Shown: positions 32,377 through 39,825 of the stretch, piece after piece
Layout of the letters: every line of letters begins with the position of its first letter
Numbering within the stretch: the stretch's first letter is position 1
NCBI GenBank assembly: GCA_020629055.1
Contig: JAHDEB010000034.1
Location: 1 to 39,825 of the forward strand
Direction: 5' to 3'
Source of the DNA: Chloroflexota bacterium
GTDB taxonomy: Bacteria; Chloroflexota; Anaerolineae; Promineifilales; Promineifilaceae
DNA: 39,825 bases
Program-made: the position numbers and the translations under genes
Notes under the pieces: generated by a model
What the model was told of the DNA's origin: nothing
Databases searched by the model: none
Seen by the model: the letters and a program-made list of their open reading frames with translations, nothing else

Positions 32377-33876
32377 GTGTCATTTCGCGTCCGCCTGACG
32401 GTAATTTATGCAACGATCCTAACCGCATTCTTTTTGTGCTTTGCGGGATTTAGTTATTTTATGGTCAGGCTGACGCTTCTTAGTGCGTTGGATGACAACC
32501 TGATCGGTTTAACCGAAAAGGTTGTTAGTTCGGCCGAAGTGTTTGAACAGGGGAGCCTGACTGTGATGAACTTTCCCGAAGATGTCGGGATTTTTCAGTC
32601 GGCCTCGATCTTTATGATCGTCGTAGACGGCAATACGGGACAAATTGCCTCGCGTAGTGAAAATCTAAAAGCTTATCAAGGGCTGCTTACAAACATTGAA
32701 ACCACATTTAGTGATCCTGAATTTAAGACGATTGAAATCAACAATCAGACGTTGCGTGTTTTAACCTATCCACTCATCGTAACGGACCCCAAAGAAGCCT
32801 CCGGTGAACGCTTGGTTGGCTATATCCAAATGGGGCAATTAATGGATAGCGTTCAAACCACGTTGCAGCAACTTAGCGTTATTATGATTGTAACGGGCGG
32901 CGCAGTCTTTGTCTTTTTCTTGTTTATGGGGGCCGGTACCACCCATATGATGTTGCGGCCGCTGGCAGAGATTACCTCGGTCGCCTTGCAAATTACACGT
33001 GCGGATGATTTGAGCCGACGGATCCCCGATCGCGGCCGTGGCGATGAGATTGGCGATTTGACGATGGCGCTCAATCAGACGTTTGAACGTTTAGAAAACC
33101 TTTTCCGGTCGCAACAACGATTGCTAGCAGACGTTTCTCATGAACTACGGACGCCGCTGACTTCTATTCGAGGCAATTTAGACTTGATGCAACGGATGGG
33201 GGAGATGGATGAAGATTCAATTGAGATCATGCAAGACGAGCTAAAGCGGATGAGCCGTTTGGTTGGCGATCTTTTACTATTAGCCCGGGCCGATGGTGGA
33301 AGTACACCATTACGCAAGGTCGAAATGGAATTGGATACGGTTGTGCTCGACGTGTTCCGCCAAGTTCAACCATTGGCTTTAGAGCAAGAGGTTACAGTCA
33401 AGATGACCGGCATCGAACCGGTTCGCATTTATGGGGATATCGATCGTATTCGTCAGCTGCTATTAATCTTGGTTGACAATGGAATCAAATACACCAATGC
33501 GGGTGGAAGCGTTAATTTAAACCTGAGTTCAGAAGACGGCCGGGGGGTCATTCTTGTAAAAGATACCGGACCTGGAATATCTGAAGACCACCTCCCCTAT
33601 ATTTTTGATCGTTTTTATCGAGTGGACAAAGCGCGAACGCGTCATTTGGGTGGATCGGGCCTTGGGCTTTCGATTGCCCATTGGATCGTTAAGGCGCATC
33701 AAGCGGATATTCAAGTGACAAGCGAGGTAGGTGTTGGCACCACGTTTACACTGTCGTTTGAAATCTTGGAAGATATTTTCGCCAATGGACATGTGGACGA
33801 AGGTGATACGGAAAGGACAACGCCGATCCGCTTACCTTTGCCCAGCTTGCGCTCACGAAACCGAAACGCGAGCTAG
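32377..33876 (+). CDS. HAMP-containing sensor histidine kinase
   Basis: A 499-aa membrane kinase partnering the regulator at 31642. Membrane helix 1 (about 8-32), an external sensor domain (33-165, no recognised fold), helix 2 (about 166-188), HAMP (about 190-243), HisKA with H255 in DVSHELRTPLTSIRGNL, and HATPase_c with N-box LVDNGIKYT, DTGPGIS, FDRFYRVDKAR and GGSGLGLSIA. All catalytic motifs are intact. It begins at a GTG. The last 40 residues are Arg-rich and end in a hairpin shared with the convergent HAD gene. Confidence 0.96.
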   Translation: MSFRVRLTVIYATILTAFFLCFAGFSYFMVRLTLLSALDDNLIGLTEKVVSSAEVFEQGSLTVMNFPEDVGIFQSASIFMIVVDGNTGQIASRSENLKAYQGLLTNIETTFSDPEFKTIEINNQTLRVLTYPLIVTDPKEASGERLVGYIQMGQLMDSVQTTLQQLSVIMIVTGGAVFVFFLFMGAGTTHMMLRPLAEITSVALQITRADDLSRRIPDRGRGDEIGDLTMALNQTFERLENLFRSQQRLLADVSHELRTPLTSIRGNLDLMQRMGEMDEDSIEIMQDELKRMSRLVGDLLLLARADGGSTPLRKVEMELDTVVLDVFRQVQPLALEQEVTVKMTGIEPVRIYGDIDRIRQLLLILVDNGIKYTNAGGSVNLNLSSEDGRGVILVKDTGPGISEDHLPYIFDRFYRVDKARTRHLGGSGLGLSIAHWIVKAHQADIQVTSEVGVGTTFTLSFEILEDIFANGHVDEGDTERTTPIRLPLPSLRSRNRNAS

Positions 33877-33890
33877 CCCTTTGCTAGCTC
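33870..33890. terminator. stem-loop overlapping two convergent stop codons
   Basis: GAGCTAGC (33870-33877), loop CCTTT, GCTAGCTC (33883-33890) is a perfect 8-bp hairpin containing the kinase stop TAG and touching the HAD stop. There is no long T-tract, so terminator activity is uncertain. Confidence 0.45.
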
Positions 33891-34671
33891 AGTCGCTCGT
33901 TTCATTTACAACCGCCATTTTATCGACGGAGTCTATAACAACGTCGGCCGCAGCGATTAACGCATCGGTGTCCCCACTTCCCCCAGAAATTCCTATGCAT
34001 CCCGCCAATTTGCCGTTTCGACCAAACGCGATGTCGCTTAGAGCATCGCCAACCATCAAGATTTGATCGGGTGTTACTTCATAATCTTTGCAAATTATGT
34101 CGATGGCGGCCGGGTTTGGTTTGTTGGGAATAGGATCGTTGCCACAATAATAGCCATCTACCAACCCATCAACACCCATCAAACGTGTCGCTGCCAAGGC
34201 CGGCTCTCGATCATCACTTGTTGCAATAAGCACCGTAATCCCAGCTGCTGCCCAATGGGAAAACGTCCCTTTTACATCACCAACCGGCACAACCATTTCA
34301 GCTGTCATCACAATCGGCACCGCATTAACCTCGCCAACCAACTCTTCAGCACTGTGCCAAGCGACGCCCGATTGATAAAGGACGGTCATCGCAACGGTGC
34401 TAATTTTTTCTAATGTGGAGACGGCCACCGGACTTTCTGGCACCACAGATAAATTAGGGCGATCAAAGCCCAAAGAGCGGTCAAGATCTAAGGTTAATTG
34501 TGAAATGTTTGCATCGGGGTGTTGTGCTGCTGTAAGGGTTAAAAGCTGATCGGTCCAACTCTTAATCCAATTCCCCCACATCGTATCAAATTCAGCGATG
34601 GTGCCATCTTTATCACAGATGATCACCTGAATATTATCAAAGCGTTTTTCGTTAATTTGAATGGTTGCCAT
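33889..34671 (-). CDS. HAD-superfamily phosphatase (phosphoglycolate-phosphatase-like)
   Basis: A 260-aa HAD hydrolase. Motif I is DKDGTI with nucleophile D20 and D22; a helical cap follows (about 30-125), motif II is IATSDD, motif III the lysine in NKPNP, and motif IV GDALSDIAFGRNG. These are all that a C1-capped phosphatase needs. Substrate choice lies in the cap and cannot be read from sequence; phosphoglycolate, beta-phosphoglucomutase-like and pyrophosphate substrates are all seen in this branch. The gene has a promoter giving a leaderless message and converges on the sensor kinase. Confidence 0.9.
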   Translation of the reverse strand: MATIQINEKRFDNIQVIICDKDGTIAEFDTMWGNWIKSWTDQLLTLTAAQHPDANISQLTLDLDRSLGFDRPNLSVVPESPVAVSTLEKISTVAMTVLYQSGVAWHSAEELVGEVNAVPIVMTAEMVVPVGDVKGTFSHWAAAGITVLIATSDDREPALAATRLMGVDGLVDGYYCGNDPIPNKPNPAAIDIICKDYEVTPDQILMVGDALSDIAFGRNGKLAGCIGISGGSGDTDALIAAADVVIDSVDKMAVVNETSD

Positions 34672-34680
34672 AATGGTTCA

Positions 34681-34708
34681 AAAATAGCCAGCCATGATGA
34701 TCTTTCAA
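34681..34708 (-). promoter_or_regulatory. promoter for the HAD gene, leaderless spacing
   Basis: On the minus strand TTGAAA (34703-34708), a 16-nt spacer and TATTTT (34681-34686) lie nine bases before the ATG at 34671, which has no Shine-Dalgarno. Confidence 0.5.
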
Positions 34709-34963
34709 GGCTGTAATTGTCTATACTGCAAAAGTTTTTATAGAGGTTACCTTCTTGGTTGGAAACAACTCTTAAAAAGGGCTAAAAATAATTGTTGGGG
34801 AAGTTAGCTTACTCTATGCGCATATGCAACTAAACCGGTTAGAAAAACTTGCCATTGAAAACAAATTTGGTCTAAATCAGGCTTATTTTATAAGGAGATT
34901 AAGGATAGTTCACCGTAAACTTAATCTAAACGTAATGATGATGCCATTTAGCCAGATAACAGT
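34709..34963. other. non-coding divergent gap
   Basis: The gap between the HAD gene and the glycosyltransferase (34672-34977 in all) is AT-rich. A 62-codon frame beginning at 34824 runs into the glycosyltransferase but shows no protein character. Nothing else is recognised apart from the flanking promoters. Confidence 0.5.
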
Positions 34964-34969
34964 TAAAAT
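34964..34969 (+). promoter_or_regulatory. -10 box of the glycan operon, leaderless spacing
   Basis: TAAAAT lies eight bases before the ATG at 34978. ATGCCA at 34941-34946 is a 4-of-6 match to a -35 at a 17-nt spacing. No Shine-Dalgarno is present. Confidence 0.42.
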
Positions 34970-34977
34970 TTTTAAAT

Positions 34978-37437
34978 ATGTCTGCGCATTCAACCCTCTT
35001 AAATCGCAATAAAAATTTCCCTCTATGGCTGGAAAGATTGCTGCTTGCCTCGATTTTGATCGGGTTTTTTGTTGCTGGGGTTATGTATACGGTCCGAACG
35101 CCGGTTTTTGAGGCTTCAGACGAATTATGGCACTATCCGATGGTTAAGCATTTGGCTGACGGAAATCGGTTGCCGGTGCAGACCTATAATCCGGCCGAAG
35201 CTGGCCCCTGGAAGCAGGAAGCCAGTCAGCCACCGCTCTATTATTACGTGGCCGCCTTGCTTACATTCTGGGTAGATACGTCTGATATCGATGTTGCTCG
35301 TAAATTGAACCCCCATGTAGACACCGGCGTCATTACGACCGACGGGAATATCAACCTCGTTGTCCGAAACCCTTTTCAAAGCTCATTTAACGGAACCTAT
35401 TTGGCCGTTCGCTTGATCCGCCTCTTCTCTGTCGGGTTGGGGCTAGCCACTGTATTGTTAACCTACTTAATCGGCCGAAAGGTTGCCCCTCATCGGCCGG
35501 ATATCGCTTTAATGGCGGCCGGGTTAAACGCATTTATCCCGATGTTCGTCTTTATCTCAGGTTCAGTCAACAATGATAACCTGGCGATCCCCTTGGCATC
35601 ATTGGGCATGTTGCTTCTGATCCATTTAATGCAATATGGGGTCGACTTCTTTCCTGCCTTACGAGGAGAAAATGAACCGATTCACGACTTGTATGACAAG
35701 ACCCTGTTGCGCAAAATTCTAGTTTTAGGCGCCGTCGTTGGTTTTGCGGTTCTAACCAAACAAGGGACGATCGGTTTAATCCCTTTAGCATGGGGCACTT
35801 TCTTTCTCATCGGCTGGCAATCAACGTTGGCCGACTACACCCAACCACAACAAAACGCTTCCCAGCTGTTAAACCAGATCGGGGCCGCTGTGTTACGGTC
35901 GCTGGTATGGTTTGCCATATTTTTTGTCCCGATCTTGTTGATCGCCGGCTGGTGGTACATACGCAATATCTATTTGTATGGTGACTTGCTTGGCTGGAGT
36001 GCATTTGAGGCGGTTTTAGGCGTTCGCGAGACCCCTGCCTCATTGGCCCAACTGTGGGATGAGCGCTGGGGATTCATGCTGTCGTATTGGGGGCTTTTTG
36101 GCGGGCTTAATGTGCCAATGAGCGACTGGATCTACCAGGTTATGACCGCTGTCTTGATCATAGCGATCCCCGGTGCGGCCATTTACACCGTTCGCGAGGT
36201 GCGTGAAAATTTGTGGTGGGGGTTTGCTTGGCGAGAAGAAAATGAGATTGGGGATACCGTATCGGCTCTACTCAATTTGGTTATCTCAAAATTCCCATTT
36301 GTTATTTCGATCTTATTCTCATTTGCCATTGTTTATGGCTTAACCCAATGGGCGACAAAAACATGGTCAAGTCAAGGGCGGCTCGCGTTTACCGCGATCT
36401 CTGCGCTAAGCATTTTAATGGGGGTCGGCCTGTCTACGCTGTTTGACTTCATCATTATTCGTCTGCTTAAGCCGATCACGATTTTGTTTTTTGCAGGGGT
36501 TACACTGGCCGCACCGGCTTTATACATTGCACCCCAATATGTTCCACCACCGATTGTTGACCAGTCACTTAAAAACCCGTGGATCGACCGGTTTAATTCT
36601 GACAATAAAGATGAATGGATTACATTTGCGAATAATATGCGTCTGACCGGTGCCCAAATCAATAATCTCCAAGACGCATATAACCCCGGCCAAACGATTT
36701 CCCTTTCAACAGAATGGCGTATGCAGGGACAGCCACAAACAGATTGGTCGATCTTCGTCCATTTAGTTGATCCTGTATTAGGCATTCCCGTTGCACAGCG
36801 AGATATGTACATGGCGCAAGGGCTGGTTGCGAGTAGCTATGCATTTCCTAATCAATCTCTGCCAAGTCGCTTTGACCTTCAATTGCCAGACACCCTGATC
36901 ACCCCGGCCGAACTTGAGATGCGCATGGGTATCTACAACTTTGAAACGGGGGAGCGCGGATTGCTTGAAAATGGGGAAGACTCCGTTTTATTAGATGTGT
37001 TCCAACTAGAATCGATTCCTGGAGAGGCACCGAACCCGGTTAGCATAAATTTTGAGGATACGTTTGAATTGGTTGGATTTGAAGTCGAGAATCGGCGCAT
37101 TGAACCGGCCGAGACGGTTGAATTAACCGCTTATTGGAAACTGACCAAAGCGGTAGATATCGATTACACCTTTTTTAGTCAGATCGTGGGATCAGATACA
37201 ACCCGTTGGGCGGCCGTAGACTTAGCGCAGCCGACTTCTTCTTGGGAAGTCGGTACAATTCAGTCAGTTCAGATGTCACTACTACTGAATGTAGATGCTC
37301 CAGCTGAAGTTTATCCGTTGCGAATGGGCATTTACTCACGGACAGAAGATGGTGGGTTTAAAAACCTGCAGCGTGTAACGGAAGATGATCGCCTAACGGA
37401 TGATTTTATCAACCTTACCCTTATTCGAATCGATTAA
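34978..37437 (+). CDS. GT-C (family 39/ArnT-like) membrane glycosyltransferase
   Basis: An 819-aa protein. About residues 20-515 contain roughly a dozen membrane helices with the GT-C signature at the first external loop: PVFEASDELWHYPMVKHL (about 43-60), whose Asp-Glu pair is the expected catalytic/metal site, and EASQPPLYYYVAAL (about 81-94). Such enzymes move a sugar from polyprenyl phosphate to an acceptor outside the membrane. The last 300 residues are a soluble, beta-rich external domain with two similar halves (SLSTEWRMQGQPQTDWSIFVHL and ELTAYWKLTKAVDIDYTFFS, each shortened here), probably carbohydrate-binding. It starts an operon with the ligase-like gene eight bases downstream. The acceptor is unknown. 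Confidence 0.83.
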   Translation: MSAHSTLLNRNKNFPLWLERLLLASILIGFFVAGVMYTVRTPVFEASDELWHYPMVKHLADGNRLPVQTYNPAEAGPWKQEASQPPLYYYVAALLTFWVDTSDIDVARKLNPHVDTGVITTDGNINLVVRNPFQSSFNGTYLAVRLIRLFSVGLGLATVLLTYLIGRKVAPHRPDIALMAAGLNAFIPMFVFISGSVNNDNLAIPLASLGMLLLIHLMQYGVDFFPALRGENEPIHDLYDKTLLRKILVLGAVVGFAVLTKQGTIGLIPLAWGTFFLIGWQSTLADYTQPQQNASQLLNQIGAAVLRSLVWFAIFFVPILLIAGWWYIRNIYLYGDLLGWSAFEAVLGVRETPASLAQLWDERWGFMLSYWGLFGGLNVPMSDWIYQVMTAVLIIAIPGAAIYTVREVRENLWWGFAWREENEIGDTVSALLNLVISKFPFVISILFSFAIVYGLTQWATKTWSSQGRLAFTAISALSILMGVGLSTLFDFIIIRLLKPITILFFAGVTLAAPALYIAPQYVPPPIVDQSLKNPWIDRFNSDNKDEWITFANNMRLTGAQINNLQDAYNPGQTISLSTEWRMQGQPQTDWSIFVHLVDPVLGIPVAQRDMYMAQGLVASSYAFPNQSLPSRFDLQLPDTLITPAELEMRMGIYNFETGERGLLENGEDSVLLDVFQLESIPGEAPNPVSINFEDTFELVGFEVENRRIEPAETVELTAYWKLTKAVDIDYTFFSQIVGSDTTRWAAVDLAQPTSSWEVGTIQSVQMSLLLNVDAPAEVYPLRMGIYSRTEDGGFKNLQRVTEDDRLTDDFINLTLIRID

Positions 37438-37445
37438 ATATTTAT

Positions 37446-38954
37446 ATGTTGCACCGATTTTCAAAGGCTAACTGGTCTGATCTTTACTATCAGATCCCTT
37501 CATCACCCGTCGCAATCGGGTTGATTCTCGCTATCTTAGGTACCATCAGTGGTCTGCTGTTGGCATTTGGCGGCCCTTTGGTTGGAATCGGTGTGCTCAT
37601 AGCGATTGTGGCCGGGCTGGTTGTTCTGTCTAATATCGAAATCGGTATTTGGGGCGTTGTTGGGGTTGTCTGCCTGCTTCCATTTGCGACATTGCCGTTC
37701 AAGATCGTGATTACACCCACATTCCTAGACCTTGCGTTAGGCGGCGTTTTTGCGGTTTGGGTATTGCGATTGGTCACGGGGCGGCAAAGGGAAATCGTCG
37801 GTGGCCCGGTTGCTTTTCCTCTGCTCATTTTTATCCTCGTCACGCTTTTCGCCTTTGTTTTTGGGATGCCCAATGGCCCCCTAACCTCTCAGCTGTTACG
37901 AAAATTTTCAGAGCTTATACTTTCTTTGGTGTTTGTCATATTGCTTGTCGACTTTTGCCGAGATTGGGTCACACTAGAACGTTTAGTATTTGTTGTCCTG
38001 TTGGCAGGCACCGCTGCGGCTGTGATCGGTATCGGTTTTTGGCTATTGCCGGACGAAACTGCAAATGACATTCTAAATATGTTGACCCGCATCGGTTACC
38101 CTGGCGGCTTTGTTATTCGCTACGTTGAAGACAACCCAGAGGCGCTAGAACGGGCGATTGGCACATCGGTAGACCCCAATGTGTACGGGGGCTTGTTGGT
38201 GCTCATGGGTACGTTGGCGGCCCCTCAACTGGTTGCTGAAAAGCCGATTTTTGGCAAGCGCTGGATCAGCTGGACAGCCTTCATGTGCATTTTTGTCGCC
38301 CTGTTGTTGACCAATTCACGTGGTGCTTTCCTGGGCCTGGTTGCTGGGGTAGGATTCTTGGCCATTATCCGCTATCGTCAGCTGATTCCGTGGGGTGTGG
38401 CGGCTTTGGCCGTTATGCTGCTATTTATTATCCCGCTTACCCAAGATGCGATTACCAGTGTCGTACGGGTAGTTGCCGGGGAAAATACGGCCGACATCGC
38501 AACCCAATACACCGAGCGTTTAAGCGATGCTTTTGAAGGGGAAGATTTAGCGACACAGATGCGGGTTGGTGAGTACCGAGACGCAGTCAGGCTGATTCAA
38601 CGATATCCTTTATTTGGGGTTGGTTTTGCAGGTTCGCCAGACGTAGATTTGTATTTGGGCGTTGCGAGTGTCTATCTAACAATCGCACAGCAAATGGGCC
38701 TTTTGGGGATCTTGGCTTTTGCCGTTCTGATCGGTTCTGTATTTTTGCAAGCCTACAACAAGCGAGAATATTTTTCCAACCGGCCGGACCGTGACCCGAT
38801 ATGGCTCGGGCTACATGGGGCGGTTGTTGGCGGGCTTGTTGTAGGCCTGTTCGATCACTATCTTTTTAACTTAGTCTTTCTCCACGCGGTCACCATTTTT
38901 TGGATGTTATTGGGTCTTGCTGTCGCTTCAACCCGATTGGCAACATCTGAATAA
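37446..38954 (+). CDS. O-antigen ligase/polymerase-like membrane protein (Wzy_C)
   Basis: A 502-aa protein with about twelve helices. The Wzy_C-type features are the paired Arg-containing loops: RAIGTSVDPNVYGGLLV (about 238-254), TNSRGAFLGLVAGV (about 290-303) and, after the long external loop, RLIQRYPLFGVGFAGS (about 382-397) with a distal QQMGLLGILAF. These are typical of O-antigen ligases and polymerases, which join lipid-linked glycans. In an organism that may lack LPS it more likely polymerises or attaches another surface glycan. It is cotranscribed with the GT-C enzyme. Confidence 0.85.
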   Translation: MLHRFSKANWSDLYYQIPSSPVAIGLILAILGTISGLLLAFGGPLVGIGVLIAIVAGLVVLSNIEIGIWGVVGVVCLLPFATLPFKIVITPTFLDLALGGVFAVWVLRLVTGRQREIVGGPVAFPLLIFILVTLFAFVFGMPNGPLTSQLLRKFSELILSLVFVILLVDFCRDWVTLERLVFVVLLAGTAAAVIGIGFWLLPDETANDILNMLTRIGYPGGFVIRYVEDNPEALERAIGTSVDPNVYGGLLVLMGTLAAPQLVAEKPIFGKRWISWTAFMCIFVALLLTNSRGAFLGLVAGVGFLAIIRYRQLIPWGVAALAVMLLFIIPLTQDAITSVVRVVAGENTADIATQYTERLSDAFEGEDLATQMRVGEYRDAVRLIQRYPLFGVGFAGSPDVDLYLGVASVYLTIAQQMGLLGILAFAVLIGSVFLQAYNKREYFSNRPDRDPIWLGLHGAVVGGLVVGLFDHYLFNLVFLHAVTIFWMLLGLAVASTRLATSE

Positions 38955-38981
38955 AACATCAACCGGTGTAAACTTGTGAGT

Positions 38982-39455
38982 TTAAAAAGGTGATCCTGCT
39001 GGGAACAAAACTTGCAGACGTTTGTCCCTCATTTTGAGCTCGTCCTGATACAAATTGTAAATCGAATCTACAACATCTGGCTGAATATTAAGTTGTTTGG
39101 CCAATCGTTGAATCCTCTTGCGTTCGCCATCACTAAGCTCTCCATCTGCGGAACAAGCTTTAATGGCAAAGTAGACGATTGCATTGAAAATTCCTGGGTC
39201 GGGGATTGGCGCAACCATTGATTTTAAATCATCGTTTCCTTCATACGATTGCAATTCTTCAACCATAGATTCGGGTGCTCCAATTGTCGCAAAATATCCG
39301 ACAATAAAATCCCTCTCTGGTTGGCTCAATTCTCCGTCTCCTTTCGCACACATTAAAATAGCTTTTCCAAAAAACTCATCCGCTTCTTGTGGGGGAGGCT
39401 GTTTAAAGTTCCAAGTTTCGGTGAAAAACCAATTTCTACGCAGCATTTCAGACAT
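38982..39455 (-). CDS. TerB-like protein with duplicated acidic motif
   Basis: A 157-aa soluble helical protein of the TerB-like/DjlA N-terminal class. The signature DGELS.xER occurs twice: CAKGDGELSQPERDFI (about 36-51) and CSADGELSDGERKRI (about 101-115). These acidic turns may bind metal ions, as in TerB. The role is unknown; TerB-like domains occur in stress and phage-defence contexts, but no ter genes are near. A clear Shine-Dalgarno GGAGGA lies five bases before the ATG at 39455. It converges on the ligase-like gene. Confidence 0.85.
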   Translation of the reverse strand: MSEMLRRNWFFTETWNFKQPPPQEADEFFGKAILMCAKGDGELSQPERDFIVGYFATIGAPESMVEELQSYEGNDDLKSMVAPIPDPGIFNAIVYFAIKACSADGELSDGERKRIQRLAKQLNIQPDVVDSIYNLYQDELKMRDKRLQVLFPAGSPF

Positions 39456-39825
39456 GATTCCTCCTCATTTGTCTGGCTACCTCACCCAGAGATGTCTCTA
39501 TGGCTGTGGCTGTGGCGGTGTAGATGGTTTTTTGTAATTTCGATGAAGGCGATGGTCAAAACAACCAATTGCAGGGAGAGTAAACTTTAACTTGAGTGAA
39601 GTAGCTTATATTCCACTTTTTAAAATATTAAGTGGTCATTCAAGTCGATAAAGTTTATCCGTTTTTCGAATTTTGTGTTAGGTAGGATAAGAGTGTGTTT
39701 AAAAACTAATTTGCTAATGAACTTTAACCCTCCCCTAGCCCCTCCCGGTGGGAGGGGAACGGCCCAACTTCGTTGGGCTTAATGCCAACCTTGTTGGCAC
39801 TTCCTCCCCCACCGGGGGAGGTTAG
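39456..39825. other. gene-free right end of the window
   Basis: No gene is seen. The first 260 bases are unremarkable and AT-rich in part; the last 100 bases are the hairpin array described separately. Confidence 0.6.
39726..39825. repeat. four-hairpin palindromic repeat array (REP/MITE-like)
   Basis: Four hairpins, each with a 3-nt loop, follow one another: CCCCTCCC/GGGAGGGG (39739-39757), GCCCAAC/GTTGGGC (39762-39778), TGCCAAC/GTTGGCA (39783-39799) and CCTCCCCC/GGGGGAGG (39803-39821). The outer edges (AACCCTCCCC at 39726 and GGGGGAGGTT near 39814-39823) also match as an inverted pair, so the whole unit may be one large imperfect palindrome. It is cut by the window end. Confidence 0.85.

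Noticed and set aside
34824..35012. 62-codon ORF upstream of the GT-C glycosyltransferase.
   Set aside because: No domain, no good Shine-Dalgarno, and it overlaps the better supported start at 34978.
38982..39455. TerB-like gene taken as tellurite resistance.
   Set aside because: No other ter genes are present and TerB-like domains are found in many unrelated contexts.

Overview
The window looks like chromosomal DNA of a free-living bacterium of intermediate GC content. Chloroflexota (Anaerolineae-like) is my best guess. It rests on gene content: FhaA/FhaB-type FHA proteins, Ser/Thr kinases with FHA domains, Thr/Pro-rich lipoproteins, a CrtYcd/CruF carotenoid cluster, a 7TM-GAF-HTH sensor and short interspersed palindromes. 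This is inference; there is no rRNA or tRNA gene here to test it. Genes are dense, on both strands, and almost all intact. The palindrome CGGCCG is strikingly frequent in most genes.

Layout: 0.2-9.8 kb, plus strand: membrane-anchored Ser/Thr kinase, ftsH, a multi-TM/GAF/HTH sensor, lysA, a LysM membrane protein, and a Ser/Thr kinase with two FHA domains, ended by a strong bidirectional terminator. 9.9-10.7 kb, minus: greA with a long leader. 10.96-15.97 kb, plus: a carotenoid cluster (lycopene cyclase CrtYcd, CruF hydratase, divergent PlsY-like acyltransferase, GT2 glycosyltransferase, CrtI-family desaturase), probably making a glycosylated and perhaps acylated monocyclic carotenoid. 16-20.2 kb: a CGGCCG-poor stretch with a hybrid histidine kinase and a multi-TM protein, possibly acquired. 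20.2-22.2 kb, minus: fhaA, fhaB and a methyltransferase. 22.6-25.8 kb, plus: selD, itself a selenoprotein with an in-frame UGA, then two lipoproteins (VanY-type peptidase, CapA-type protein). 25.9-28.9 kb, minus: a two-gene unit of a pseudo-PP2C/beta-propeller membrane protein and a receiver-DUF309 protein. 29-34.7 kb: PLP aminotransferase, catalytically dead PAP2-like membrane protein, OmpR/EnvZ-type two-component pair, HAD phosphatase. 35-39 kb: GT-C glycosyltransferase and O-antigen-ligase-like protein, then a TerB-like gene. The window ends in a four-hairpin palindromic array.

Functional themes: phospho-Ser/Thr signalling (two kinases, three FHA proteins, one pseudophosphatase), envelope glycan work, membrane-linked sensing, carotenoid pigments and selenium metabolism. 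Several genes have a sigma70-like -10 box 6-9 nt before the start codon and no Shine-Dalgarno, so leaderless mRNAs are likely. Others (greA, selD, fhaA, the aminotransferase, the TerB-like gene, the 18,970-19,725 gene) have clear Shine-Dalgarno sites. The least understood items are the pseudo-PP2C/propeller pair, the divergent PlsY in the carotenoid operon, the CGGCCG bias and the hairpin array.
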